Shown here one piece after another: positions 1-7,691 of a DNA stretch of 27,025 bases. The stretch is from Firmicutes bacterium UBA2530 (GTDB taxonomy: Bacteria > Bacillota > Clostridia > Tissierellales > Sedimentibacteraceae). Made by a program: the position numbers and the translations under genes. Location: contig DDNC01000018.1 in the NCBI GenBank assembly GCA_002340985.1, positions 17,486-44,510 of the forward strand. Reading direction: 5' to 3'. The notes under the pieces are model-generated. The model was given only the letters and a program-made list of their open reading frames with translations. It ran no database searches and was not told the origin of the DNA. Numbering within the stretch: position 1 is the first letter of the stretch; every line of letters starts with the position of its first letter.

Positions 1-13
1 GTTTTTCTTTCAA
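1..13 (-). CDS. 5' end of an unidentified gene leaving the left edge
   Basis: Only the first four codons are inside the window. On the minus strand a GGAGG ribosome binding site (about 21-25) is followed after 7 bases by TTG, then codons for Lys-Glu-Lys running out of the window. A good sigma-A promoter (73-101, minus) lies upstream, so this is probably a true gene start with a TTG codon. The product cannot be named. Confidence 0.45.
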
Positions 14-72
14 ATATAATACCTCCAGTCATACATAAAGATAATCGGCAAAGCCGATGACATTACTTCTGT

Positions 73-101
73 ATTATATGTAGCACATAAATTCTTGTTA
101 A
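73..101 (-). promoter_or_regulatory. Sigma-A promoter for the left-edge minus-strand gene
   Basis: Read on the minus strand, TTAACA (96-101) and TATAAT (73-78) are separated by 17 bases, a near-consensus vegetative promoter. The start point would fall near 66. The leader then contains a small hairpin, ATCGGC-AAA-GCCGAT (44-58), between promoter and ribosome binding site. It has no T-run and so is not a terminator. Confidence 0.55.
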
Positions 102-164
102 TATTAAATGTGACGTTAGCAACTGGTAAATATTGTGCAAATTGCATTGAATATTAAATAAATC

Positions 165-193
165 AGGACAAGCGGGGATGTTTGTGATATAAT
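165..193 (+). promoter_or_regulatory. Promoter of topB with extended -10
   Basis: A TG-A-TATAAT extended -10 element (185-193) is preceded at 17 bases by AGGACA (165-170), a partial match to the -35 consensus. The predicted start lies about 25 bases before the topB start codon. It is divergent from the promoter at 73-101. Confidence 0.55.
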
Positions 194-224
194 AATTTGT
201 CAATAGTTTACAGAGGAAAATTTT

Positions 225-2339
225 ATGAAATTAATAGTTACTGAAAAACCGTCGGTTGCCAAGGATATAGCCAAGGTGTTGGGCATAGGCAAATCAAGGG
301 ACGGATATATGGAAAATAACGATTATATAATTACATGGTGTGTGGGACACCTGATTCAGCTTGCGTATCCCGAGGAATATGATTTGAAATATAAGAGCTG
401 GAATATAAATGATTTACCTATTTTTCCGAAGCAGTTCAAATATATGATTAATCCATCAACAGCAAAGCAGTACGAAACGGTCAAGACTTTAATGCTCAGC
501 GAAAGAGTTGATGAAATCATATGCGCGACAGACGCAGGAAGGGAAGGACAGCTCATATTCGGCTATGTGTATGTTAATTCAGGCTGTGACAAGCCTGTTA
601 AAAGGCTTTGGATAAGTAGTATGACGGATGAGGCCATTGAGGATGGCTTTAAAAAACTGAAGGATAACAAGGAGTATTTTAGCCTGTACCAGTCTGCAAG
701 AGCGCGTTCGGAAGCGGACTGGCTTGTGGGTATAAACGCCACGAGGCTTTTCACAGTTAAGTATAATCGCATGCTTACAATAGGAAGAGTTCAGACACCG
801 ACGTTATCTTTGATAGTGCAGAGACAGAAGGAGATAGATGGGTTTGTTTCGCAGCCGTTTTATGAAGTTGCGGCAGACTGTGATATGTTCATTGCCACAT
901 GGTTTAATAAGGACGGTACAAGAATCGATGAACAGGAAAAAGCCGAAGAGATTGCATTCAGATGCAGAGACAAGGAGGCTGCTGTTACAAAGCTGAAAAC
1001 GAAGAGAGCAACAGTGGAAAGGCCTCTGCTTTATGACTTGACCGAGCTTCAGAGGGACGGAAATAGGAGGTACGGATATTCTGCGGAGCAGACATTGGAT
1101 GCAGCACAGAATTTATATGAAAAATACAAGCTCGCAACATATCCCAGGACAGATTCCAGGTACCTTACGAAGGATATGAAATCATCTCTACCAGGACTGC
1201 TCAAGAATATAAGAGACGGATGGAAGGGGGCTGATTACTGCGTTGATAAGGTAATAGGGCAAAAGCTTAATGTGGATAAGAGGGTTATAGATGATTCAAA
1301 GGTTACAGATCATCACGCCATCATAGTTACTCCCAATATCTGCAATGCCTCGGGAATAAATCTTCCGGAAAGGGAAAGAAATATACTTAGGCTCATATTG
1401 GCAAGATTTATTGCAGTGTTCGACAAGAAGCAGGAATACGACCAGACAGACCTGGAAATTCAAATAGAAAGCGATAAATTCAAGGCGCGAGGTAAAAAGG
1501 TGGTAATACCCGGCTGGAAGGAAGTAGAGGATATTATGCTTGGCAAAATAAAAGATGATTCTGAGGAGAAGGAAATCAGCATCAACATTGATGTGGGTCA
1601 TAAATTTATGCCTAAGGAAATAAGTGTTGTGACTAAAAAAACATCTCCTCCGAAGCCTTATACGGAGGCAACACTGCTCACAGCTATGGAGACAGCAGGC
1701 AAGCAGATAGAGAATGAAAAGCTTAAGGAGGAAATGAAGTCAATAGGGTTGGGAACTCCGGCAACCAGAGCGGGAATAATTGAGAAGCTTATATCTGTGG
1801 GATATATAAAAAGAAATAAGAAAAATCTCGTGCCTACTCAAAATGGAATTCAACTGATTGAAATAGTGCATGAGAAGCTCAAGAAGCCTGACCTTACAGG
1901 AGAATGGGAAAGTCAGCTTGGAAAGATATCCAAAAAGGAAGTCGCTTCAAGAGACTTTATAGTTGATATAAAAAAATATGTTGCTGAGATAGTAAGAGAA
2001 GGTAAAATTACTTCTGCGGCAAATGTAAACTTCCAACAGGAGGGGCGAAAGGGCGGCGTTGAGGCTGTCGGTGTGTGCCCAAGATGTGGAAGGGAAATTT
2101 TAGAGGGCAAGAAAAAATTTTTTTGTGCAGGATATAAAAATTATCCGTCTTGCAATTTTTCCTTGTGGAAAGAAGATAAAACATTGACTGAAAATGGCGT
2201 TACTTTAACAAGAAAAAACGCTTCTGAGCTTTTGAAAGACAGGCATACCGAGGTAATTGCGAAAATAAATGAAGATGAAAAGAAAATCACAATAAAACTG
2301 ACAGATAATGGATACAGAACCTCGTATGAAATTGAGTAA
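225..2339 (+). CDS. topB: DNA topoisomerase III (type IA)
   Basis: Type IA topoisomerase of 704 residues. It cuts one DNA strand through a 5'-phosphotyrosine and passes the other strand, resolving recombination and replication intermediates in the cytoplasm. The N-terminal TOPRIM domain shows the catalytic Glu in TEKPS (residue 7) and the DAGREGQLI metal motif from residue 103. The active-site tyrosine is Y306 in TYPRTDSRYL. The C-terminus has a four-cysteine zinc finger starting CPRC at 618-621, with further cysteines near 634 and 643. Length fits TopB rather than TopA. The start follows an AGAGGAAAA ribosome binding site and its own promoter. It appears monocistronic: a weak terminator and a new promoter precede the next gene. 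Confidence 0.95.
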   Translation: MKLIVTEKPSVAKDIAKVLGIGKSRDGYMENNDYIITWCVGHLIQLAYPEEYDLKYKSWNINDLPIFPKQFKYMINPSTAKQYETVKTLMLSERVDEIICATDAGREGQLIFGYVYVNSGCDKPVKRLWISSMTDEAIEDGFKKLKDNKEYFSLYQSARARSEADWLVGINATRLFTVKYNRMLTIGRVQTPTLSLIVQRQKEIDGFVSQPFYEVAADCDMFIATWFNKDGTRIDEQEKAEEIAFRCRDKEAAVTKLKTKRATVERPLLYDLTELQRDGNRRYGYSAEQTLDAAQNLYEKYKLATYPRTDSRYLTKDMKSSLPGLLKNIRDGWKGADYCVDKVIGQKLNVDKRVIDDSKVTDHHAIIVTPNICNASGINLPERERNILRLILARFIAVFDKKQEYDQTDLEIQIESDKFKARGKKVVIPGWKEVEDIMLGKIKDDSEEKEISINIDVGHKFMPKEISVVTKKTSPPKPYTEATLLTAMETAGKQIENEKLKEEMKSIGLGTPATRAGIIEKLISVGYIKRNKKNLVPTQNGIQLIEIVHEKLKKPDLTGEWESQLGKISKKEVASRDFIVDIKKYVAEIVREGKITSAANVNFQQEGRKGGVEAVGVCPRCGREILEGKKKFFCAGYKNYPSCNFSLWKEDKTLTENGVTLTRKNASELLKDRHTEVIAKINEDEKKITIKLTDNGYRTSYEIE

Positions 2340-2344
2340 AAAAA

Positions 2345-2377
2345 TGCAGGAGGCAGTGGTATCCTTGCAATTTTTTT
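2345..2377 (+). terminator. Probable weak terminator after topB
   Basis: TGCAGGA (2345-2351) can pair with TCCTTGCA (2362-2369) with one bulged base around a loop of about 10 bases, and seven T residues follow at 2371-2377. The stem is short and imperfect, so the call rests mainly on the T-run and the position just after the stop codon. Confidence 0.45.
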
Positions 2378-2490
2378 GCTGTGCATAGAAAATGCAAGTA
2401 AGAATAAGGTTTATCGAGAAAGAAGTATAAAATACAAGGATAATTTTAAAAATTTACTGAAAAATAAATTATTTTGTTATATATGAATAA

Positions 2491-2519
2491 TTGCTTAAAA
2501 AAATTATTTATATTAGAAT
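2491..2519 (+). promoter_or_regulatory. Promoter of the decarboxylase beta-subunit gene
   Basis: TTGCTT (2491-2496) and TAGAAT (2514-2519) are spaced by 17 bases, about 30 bases before the next start codon. The surroundings are very AT-rich, which lowers certainty. No other promoter is obvious before the genes that follow, so it may serve the run down to the thioesterase at 6.4 kb. Confidence 0.45.
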
Positions 2520-2548
2520 ACACAGGAATAAAATAAAAGGAGCAGAAT

Positions 2549-3685
2549 ATGGAATTTTTATATCAAGGAATAGCACAAATAACTTGGCAGCAAATTTTTA
2601 TGTGGATAATCGGAGGAACTCTTATATATTTGGCAATTGCTAAGGAATTGGAGCCGGCACTTTTACTCCCTATGGGCTTTGGCGCAATTTTAGTAAACAT
2701 ACCTATGTCAGGTGTTTTAAATCAGAATATGGCAGGCATAGGAGAGGTTCACGGTATTATAGACTGGTTGTTCGAGGTGGGTATCAGTTCTTCGGAGATG
2801 ATGCCGCTTTTGCTCTTTATCGGTATAGGAGCAATGATAGATTTTGGTCCTATATTATCCAATCCGAAGCTTTTGCTGTTTGGCGCGGCAGCGCAATTCG
2901 GGATTTTTGCAACAATCACGGTTGCGGCCCTATTGGGATTTCCCATACATGATGCTGCTTCTATAGGAATAATAGGCGCTGCGGACGGACCCACATCAAT
3001 ACTTGTATCGCAGAGACTTGGGAGTAATTTCATAGGACCCATAGCAGTGGCAGCATACTCATACATGGCATTGGTTCCGATTATTCAGCCCATTGCCATA
3101 AAGCTATGCACAACAGAAAAAGACAGAAAAATAAAAATGAAGTATAATCCCAAAAGTGTTTCAAGAATGACAAGATTGCTGTTTCCCATAGGGGTTACAA
3201 TAATAGCCGGATTAGTTGCACCGGCTTCAATATCGTTGGTAGGATTCCTGATGTTCGGAAATTTAATAAGAGAATGTGGCGTATTGAGGTCATTGTCAGA
3301 AACTGCACAAAAGGATCTGGTCAATCTAATAACCCTGCTATTGGGGATTACAATTGCCGCAAGCATGAGAGCCGAAAATTTCGTTACATTTGAGACATTG
3401 CTCATAATGGGACTGGGATTGCTGGCATTTGTATTTGATACAATTGCGGGGGCGTTATTTGCAAAGTTCCTTAACCTGTTCCTGAAGGAAAAAATAAATC
3501 CTATGGTTGGTGCGGCTGGAATATCCGCTTTCCCGATGTCGTCAAGGGTTATTCAGAAGATGGGTCTTGAGGCTGATTCACAGAACCATTTACTTATGCA
3601 CGCAGTTGGAGCTAACGTTTCAGGTCAGATAGCATCGGTTATAGCAGGCGGAGTAATACTTGGCCTTGTTCCGGGATTAATGTAG
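2549..3685 (+). CDS. Sodium ion-translocating decarboxylase, beta subunit (OadB/GcdB/MmdB family)
   Basis: Integral membrane protein of 378 residues with about nine or more hydrophobic segments. In this family the beta subunit couples decarboxylation of a carboxybiotin-bound group to Na+ export across the cytoplasmic membrane. The family signature is present as GAADGPTSI (143-151), containing the Asp (D146) that corresponds to the essential Na+-site Asp of OadB. Length is typical of GcdB/MmdB-type subunits. It is followed after 10 bases by a gamma-like peptide gene, but no carboxyltransferase alpha subunit or biotin carrier is in the window, so the substrate (oxaloacetate, glutaconyl-CoA, methylmalonyl-CoA or malonate) cannot be assigned. 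A strong ribosome binding site (aaAAGGAG) precedes the ATG. Confidence 0.9.
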   Translation: MEFLYQGIAQITWQQIFMWIIGGTLIYLAIAKELEPALLLPMGFGAILVNIPMSGVLNQNMAGIGEVHGIIDWLFEVGISSSEMMPLLLFIGIGAMIDFGPILSNPKLLLFGAAAQFGIFATITVAALLGFPIHDAASIGIIGAADGPTSILVSQRLGSNFIGPIAVAAYSYMALVPIIQPIAIKLCTTEKDRKIKMKYNPKSVSRMTRLLFPIGVTIIAGLVAPASISLVGFLMFGNLIRECGVLRSLSETAQKDLVNLITLLLGITIAASMRAENFVTFETLLIMGLGLLAFVFDTIAGALFAKFLNLFLKEKINPMVGAAGISAFPMSSRVIQKMGLEADSQNHLLMHAVGANVSGQIASVIAGGVILGLVPGLM

Positions 3686-3695
3686 GAGGTAAGGC

Positions 3696-3830
3696 ATGGA
3701 TATAAATTATGTAAATGTTATGAATTCCTTAAAGCTTATGGGAATGGGTATGGCGGCCATTTTTATAGTAATTATAGTAATTTATGCGGCTGTCAGCATA
3801 ATGCTGAAGGCCACGGCTAATAATAAATAA
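3696..3830 (+). CDS. Small single-span membrane peptide, OadG-like gamma subunit
   Basis: A 44-residue ORF preceded by AGGAGGT with good spacing and starting 10 bases after the beta-subunit stop. It begins MDINYVNVMN and has one hydrophobic segment (about residues 17-37, containing AAIFIVIIVIYAAVSIM) and a short polar tail ending NNK. In oxaloacetate decarboxylase-type pumps a small gamma (or delta) subunit with one N-terminal membrane helix anchors and assembles the complex. Position, size and topology fit that role, but it lacks the long soluble C-terminal tail of classical OadG, so the assignment is by context. It has no cysteines, which excludes the SCIFF peptide often found near secDF in Clostridia. 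Confidence 0.7.
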   Translation: MDINYVNVMNSLKLMGMGMAAIFIVIIVIYAAVSIMLKATANNK

Positions 3831-3856
3831 AAAAAGAGAATCGGGGAAGATGACTT

Positions 3857-4240
3857 ATGAAATTATCATATTGGAAAGCAATAACTGTCATTTTAGTTAT
3901 GGTCATTTTTTCTTCGATTTTTTTTATGGGACCGGAAAAACAAAGCTCTTTTGATTTGGAACTTTTGAATCATTATCCTTATTTTGAAGCAATGATAGAA
4001 GAAGAACTTGTCAGCAGAGTAGAAGATATTCAGATTTTCAAATGGAACAAAAGTATTTTGATTTTTTTAAGTATAGAATATGTTGTGTCAAGCATTGTGA
4101 TTTTTGGTTATTTGTATGGGCGGAGATATGTGGACTACATAGATGCGGCGTTGCATTTTTATAGCCACAGTGTATTTATTGTTTTTTTTATAAATAAGAA
4201 GGATGGTAAAAAACGCGGACGCATTCATTTATATGCGTAA
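3857..4240 (+). CDS. Small membrane protein of unknown function
   Basis: A 127-residue protein I do not recognise. Residues 6-24 form a hydrophobic N-terminal helix, residues 25-65 an acidic, probably extracytoplasmic segment (many Glu and Asp), residues 66-87 a second helix, and a third weaker hydrophobic stretch (SHSVFIVFFI, about 103-112) precedes a basic tail. It lies 26 bases after the gamma-like peptide and 23 bases before secD in the same direction, so it is probably co-transcribed with secDF. The ribosome binding site (GGGGAAG) is moderate. The abrupt basic C-terminus after a hydrophobic stretch could reflect a frameshift or truncation, but no longer reading frame is evident. Confidence 0.6.
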   Translation: MKLSYWKAITVILVMVIFSSIFFMGPEKQSSFDLELLNHYPYFEAMIEEELVSRVEDIQIFKWNKSILIFLSIEYVVSSIVIFGYLYGRRYVDYIDAALHFYSHSVFIVFFINKKDGKKRGRIHLYA

Positions 4241-4263
4241 AAATAATTAAATCAGGAGGAAAA

Positions 4264-5529
4264 ATGAGAATTAATAAAAATATGTACATTATTGTCATGC
4301 TTTTGATTGCTGCAATTTCATTGACAGCATTGTTCGGCATAAACGCAGGACCAATCAATATAAGAGGCATGAAGGAAATTCGTTTTGGAATAGATATAAG
4401 AGGAGGAGTAGAGGCTATATTTGAGCCTGCAGACCTTGACAGGATACCTACAGAAAGTGAGCTTGAATACGCAAGAATAATAATGGAAACAAGGATGGAC
4501 GCTCAAAATATATTGGACAGGGAAATTACTGTTGATAAAAACAGCGGCCACATAATAATAAGGTTTCCATGGAAATCCGGGGAGACGGACTTTAATCCAC
4601 AAAAAGCAATTGCGGAGCTTGGAGAAACTGCGAGACTTACATTCAGAGACCCTCAGGGAAATGTTATTGTTGAGGGTAAGGATGTTAAGGCAAGCAGCGT
4701 GCAGCTGGACAACAAAACAAATGAGCCTGTTGTTACCCTGGAGTTTAATGACAAGGGAGACAAGGCATTTTCAGATGCTACAGAAAAATTGATTGACCAG
4801 TATATTTCAATTTACATGGATGAAACACTCATATCTGCCCCGAGAGTTACTCAAAAAATAACGGGTGGAAAATCAATTATAACCAATATTAAAAGTGTGG
4901 ATGAGGCAAAGGCATTATCTGATAAAATAAATTCCGGAGCTCTGCCGTTTTCTCTCGTATCTAAAAACCACAGCACAATTACTCCAACAATGGGTTCAGG
5001 TGCTCTTGATGTAATGGTTATGGCAGGAATAATCTCCTTTGTTGCAGTATGCCTTTTCATGATTTTTTATTACAGAATTATGGGTCTTGTGGCGTGCTTT
5101 GCAATTCTTCTGCAAATTTCAGTGCAGATGCTTGCTCTTTCCATACCTCAGGTAACTCTCACATTGACTGGTATTGCGGGTATTATACTTTCAATAGGAA
5201 TGGGAGTAGATGCCAATGTAATAATTTCCGAAAGGGTTATTGAGGAGCTGAGTGCGGGAAGAACGTTGGGGTATTCAATTGATACCGGATACAGCAAAGC
5301 CTTTTCGGCGGTATTTGACGGGAACATTACCACTATTGCCGCTGCTATTATAATGATGATTTTCGGAACAGGTTCCATGCTTTCCTTTGGATACACGCTT
5401 ATGGTAGGATGTATACTGAACTTTGTTTCAGGTGTTACGGCCTCAAGAATAATGACCAAGTCAATGAGCATGAATGATGTTTTCATGAAGAAATCACTTT
5501 ATGGAATGAAAGCAAAGGAGGCAAAATAA
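4264..5529 (+). CDS. secD: Protein translocase subunit SecD
   Basis: RND-type membrane protein of 421 residues that, with SecF, uses the ion-motive force to help complete export through SecYEG. An N-terminal helix (about 8-27) is followed by the family motif GIDIRGG (42-48), a large extracytoplasmic domain to about residue 245, then five further helices. The conserved helix IGMGVDANVIISER (about 311-325) carries the Asp implicated in ion coupling. The ribosome binding site is AGGAGG. The stop codon overlaps the secF start by one base (TAATG), implying translational coupling. Bacillus has a fused SecDF; here the two are separate. Confidence 0.96.
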   Translation: MRINKNMYIIVMLLIAAISLTALFGINAGPINIRGMKEIRFGIDIRGGVEAIFEPADLDRIPTESELEYARIIMETRMDAQNILDREITVDKNSGHIIIRFPWKSGETDFNPQKAIAELGETARLTFRDPQGNVIVEGKDVKASSVQLDNKTNEPVVTLEFNDKGDKAFSDATEKLIDQYISIYMDETLISAPRVTQKITGGKSIITNIKSVDEAKALSDKINSGALPFSLVSKNHSTITPTMGSGALDVMVMAGIISFVAVCLFMIFYYRIMGLVACFAILLQISVQMLALSIPQVTLTLTGIAGIILSIGMGVDANVIISERVIEELSAGRTLGYSIDTGYSKAFSAVFDGNITTIAAAIIMMIFGTGSMLSFGYTLMVGCILNFVSGVTASRIMTKSMSMNDVFMKKSLYGMKAKEAK

Positions 5530-6443
5530 TGATTAAATTTTATAAAAACAGAAAGATATTTTTTGCAATTTCCTTGATTGTCATTATGGCAGGAGTGATC
5601 TCGCTTATTATCAACGGTGTTGACTTGTCTATCCAATTTAAGGGCGGAGCCATAATAAAATATTCATATACCGGAGAAATTGACTCAAAGATGGCTGAGA
5701 AAAAAGTATCAGAGATTCTAAACAGAAGTACGGAGGTGCAGCTTACTGAAGATCTCATAACTCACAGTAAGAAGATTGTTTTGAATCTTTCAGGTAACAG
5801 CGGCCTTGAAGCCGGGGAGCAGGAAAGGCTTGATAAAGCTTTGAAGGATGAATTCCCGGAATCAAATCTGACACTGGCGGAATCAAATGTCGTGGAGCCT
5901 TTTATAGGAAAGAGGTTTCTGACAAATGGAATGATAGCCATAGCTTTGACTTCACTCTTTATAATACTGTATGTAAGGTTTAGGTTTAAAAGGATATCAG
6001 GAATGTCAGCAGGAGTAATAGGTCTAATAGCATTGTTACATGATGTGATGATTGTGTTCTTTGCATTTGTAATACTCAAGATGCCGATTAATGATTCCTT
6101 TATAGCGGTAACTTTAACCATAATAGGATATTCCATAAATGACACCATAGTTATTTATGACAGAATAAGAGAAAATCAACCTTATTTTGAGAAGAAGTCC
6201 TTCGAAGAGCTTGTGGATACCAGTATAAACCAAACACTTTCCAGGTCGCTTAAAACAAGCATAACTACATCTATAAGCATCCTGATAGTGTATATACTTG
6301 CATATGCCTATAATATTGATTCTATAAAGACATTTTCGTTACCAATGCTTGTAGGTATAATCAGCGGGTGTTATTCATCAGTATGCATAGCTGGACCAAT
6401 GCTTGTTATGTGGCATAATAAAAATCAGACACTGACATTATAA
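5529..6443 (+). CDS. secF: Protein translocase subunit SecF
   Basis: Partner of SecD, 304 residues, typical length. The N-terminal helix (about 8-28) is followed by the FKGG motif near residue 37, a short periplasmic-side domain, and five C-terminal helices. The conserved IGYSINDTIVIYDRIRE segment is at about 198-214. The start overlaps the secD stop by one base. The thioesterase gene begins 11 bases downstream with its own GGAGG site, so it is in the same transcription unit. Confidence 0.96.
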   Translation: MIKFYKNRKIFFAISLIVIMAGVISLIINGVDLSIQFKGGAIIKYSYTGEIDSKMAEKKVSEILNRSTEVQLTEDLITHSKKIVLNLSGNSGLEAGEQERLDKALKDEFPESNLTLAESNVVEPFIGKRFLTNGMIAIALTSLFIILYVRFRFKRISGMSAGVIGLIALLHDVMIVFFAFVILKMPINDSFIAVTLTIIGYSINDTIVIYDRIRENQPYFEKKSFEELVDTSINQTLSRSLKTSITTSISILIVYILAYAYNIDSIKTFSLPMLVGIISGCYSSVCIAGPMLVMWHNKNQTLTL

Positions 6444-6454
6444 TGGAGGAATGA

Positions 6455-6874
6455 ATGAAAGAGTATATAAATTCACGATTGGTTAAATCAGAGGAATTGA
6501 ATCACCACGGCACATTGTTTGCCGGAAGGACTGCAGAATGGTTTGTGGAATCTGCATTTATTGCAGCATCATCAACCGTGGGAAATCCCCAGAATGTAGT
6601 TTGCTTAAACATACATGGGCTTTTGTTCAGGCATCCCGTAAATAAGGGAGAAATAGTTAAATTTACCAGCAAGGTGGTACATCTCGGAAAAACAAGCATA
6701 GCTGTTTATACAAAGATGGAAACGGAGATAGCAAAAACAACTCCTGTTGATGGATTTATAACCTTTATAACGGTGGATGAAAACGGACAAAAAATCCCTC
6801 ACGGTCTCATACTGGATGAAGCGCAGGACGAGGAAGAGATGGTGATCAGGGAAAGGTTCAAAAATATGAGATAA
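6455..6874 (+). CDS. Hotdog-fold acyl-CoA thioesterase (COG1607-like)
   Basis: A 139-residue single hotdog domain related to YciA/BACH acyl-CoA hydrolases, which release CoA from acyl-CoA in the cytoplasm. The diagnostic segment is LNHHGTLFAG (15-24), followed by the long helix TAEWFVESAFIAASS. In YciA the catalytic Asp lies on this helix; by my alignment that position is Val31 here with Glu32 adjacent, so the catalytic residue may be shifted or the activity altered. The substrate is unknown. It is the last gene of the secDF run: 11 bases from secF, GGAGG ribosome binding site, and a clear terminator after it. Confidence 0.8.
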   Translation: MKEYINSRLVKSEELNHHGTLFAGRTAEWFVESAFIAASSTVGNPQNVVCLNIHGLLFRHPVNKGEIVKFTSKVVHLGKTSIAVYTKMETEIAKTTPVDGFITFITVDENGQKIPHGLILDEAQDEEEMVIRERFKNMR

Positions 6875-6884
6875 TCAAAATATA

Positions 6885-6920
6885 GTCGCTGCACAGCTTG
6901 TGCGGCGACTTCTTAATTTT
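6885..6920 (+). terminator. Rho-independent terminator after the thioesterase gene
   Basis: GTCGCTGCAC (6885-6894) pairs with GTGCGGCGAC (6900-6909) over 10 base pairs, with one G-T wobble, around a 5-base loop AGCTT. A T-rich tract TTCTTAATTTT follows. It closes the secDF-thioesterase unit. Confidence 0.85.
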
Positions 6921-6951
6921 GTGCAAAATTCTCCATATAACAATACAAATA

Positions 6952-6980
6952 TTGATAATTTTCGATACATATGCTAAAAT
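6952..6980 (+). promoter_or_regulatory. Promoter of recX
   Basis: TTGATA (6952-6957) and TAAAAT (6975-6980) are separated by 17 bases, with a TG one base upstream of the -10 (TG-C-TAAAAT). It sits right after a terminator and 24 bases before the recX start. No LexA box is seen here. Confidence 0.65.
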
Positions 6981-7004
6981 ATAGAAAATGACTGAGGATG
7001 TGCC

Positions 7005-7664
7005 ATGAGGAAAATTACTAAAATTGAGTATCAGAAAAATAATAAGAACAGAGTAAGTATATACCTTGATGATAGCTATGCCTTTGGGATTGACTTAAAT
7101 ATAATGATTAAATACTCTCTTAAGAAAAACATGGCGCTTGATGATGATTTTGTTGAGGAAATATTAAAATCTGAGGAAGAGATTAATGTATACAATCATG
7201 CTCTATCAATTTTGTCCAGGAGTGTTAAAAGTGAAAAACAGCTTAGAGAGAAGCTTAAAGAAAAGGGATTTGACCAGCAGTTTACGGAAAATGCAATAAC
7301 GAAGCTTAAGAGTCAGAGATATCTGGATGATGAAAAATTTTGCGAATTGCTTATAAACAGCAAGGTTAATTCATCCAGGCAGGGAAAAAGAAGAATTAAG
7401 GAAGCCTTATATGAAAAAGGGGTACACAGAGATATAATTGAAGAGAAAATGAGCATGATGTCTGATGAGGATGAATTGGAAAGAGCGCGCCTGCTTGGTG
7501 CGAAAAAGTTGAGTACATTGAAGGAAGAAGACATGCGCAAAAAATGCATTAAGCTGTCAAGTTATTTGATAAACAAAGGTTTCGAGTACAGTACAGTAAA
7601 GAAGGCAGTATCGCAATTGATTGACAAAAGTTGTGATGATTTTGAAGAGGTTCAGGATTATTAA
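7005..7664 (+). CDS. recX: Regulatory protein RecX
   Basis: A basic, helix-rich protein of 219 residues of the RecX family, which binds RecA filaments and modulates recombination and SOS activity in the cytoplasm. Residues 1-55 form the N-terminal beta-containing extension seen in Firmicutes RecX (IEYQKNNKNRVSIYLDD). From about 60 onward there are three tandem three-helix repeats, with signature pieces LSRSVKSEKQLREKLKEKG and KLKSQRYLDDEKF. The ribosome binding site is GAGG, 7 bases from the ATG. The PAS-GGDEF gene starts 27 bases downstream and is probably in the same transcript. Confidence 0.9.
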   Translation: MRKITKIEYQKNNKNRVSIYLDDSYAFGIDLNIMIKYSLKKNMALDDDFVEEILKSEEEINVYNHALSILSRSVKSEKQLREKLKEKGFDQQFTENAITKLKSQRYLDDEKFCELLINSKVNSSRQGKRRIKEALYEKGVHRDIIEEKMSMMSDEDELERARLLGAKKLSTLKEEDMRKKCIKLSSYLINKGFEYSTVKKAVSQLIDKSCDDFEEVQDY

Positions 7665-7691
7665 AATTCATTAAAAGGTAGGGGCGGTACA

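Noticed and set aside
44..58. Hairpin ATCGGC-AAA-GCCGAT as a terminator
   Set aside because: Only 6 base pairs and no T-run on either strand; it lies in the leader of the left-edge gene.
3696..3830. SCIFF ribosomal peptide (six cysteines), often near secDF in Clostridia
   Set aside because: The 44-residue peptide has no cysteine and has one membrane helix; there is no adjacent maturase.
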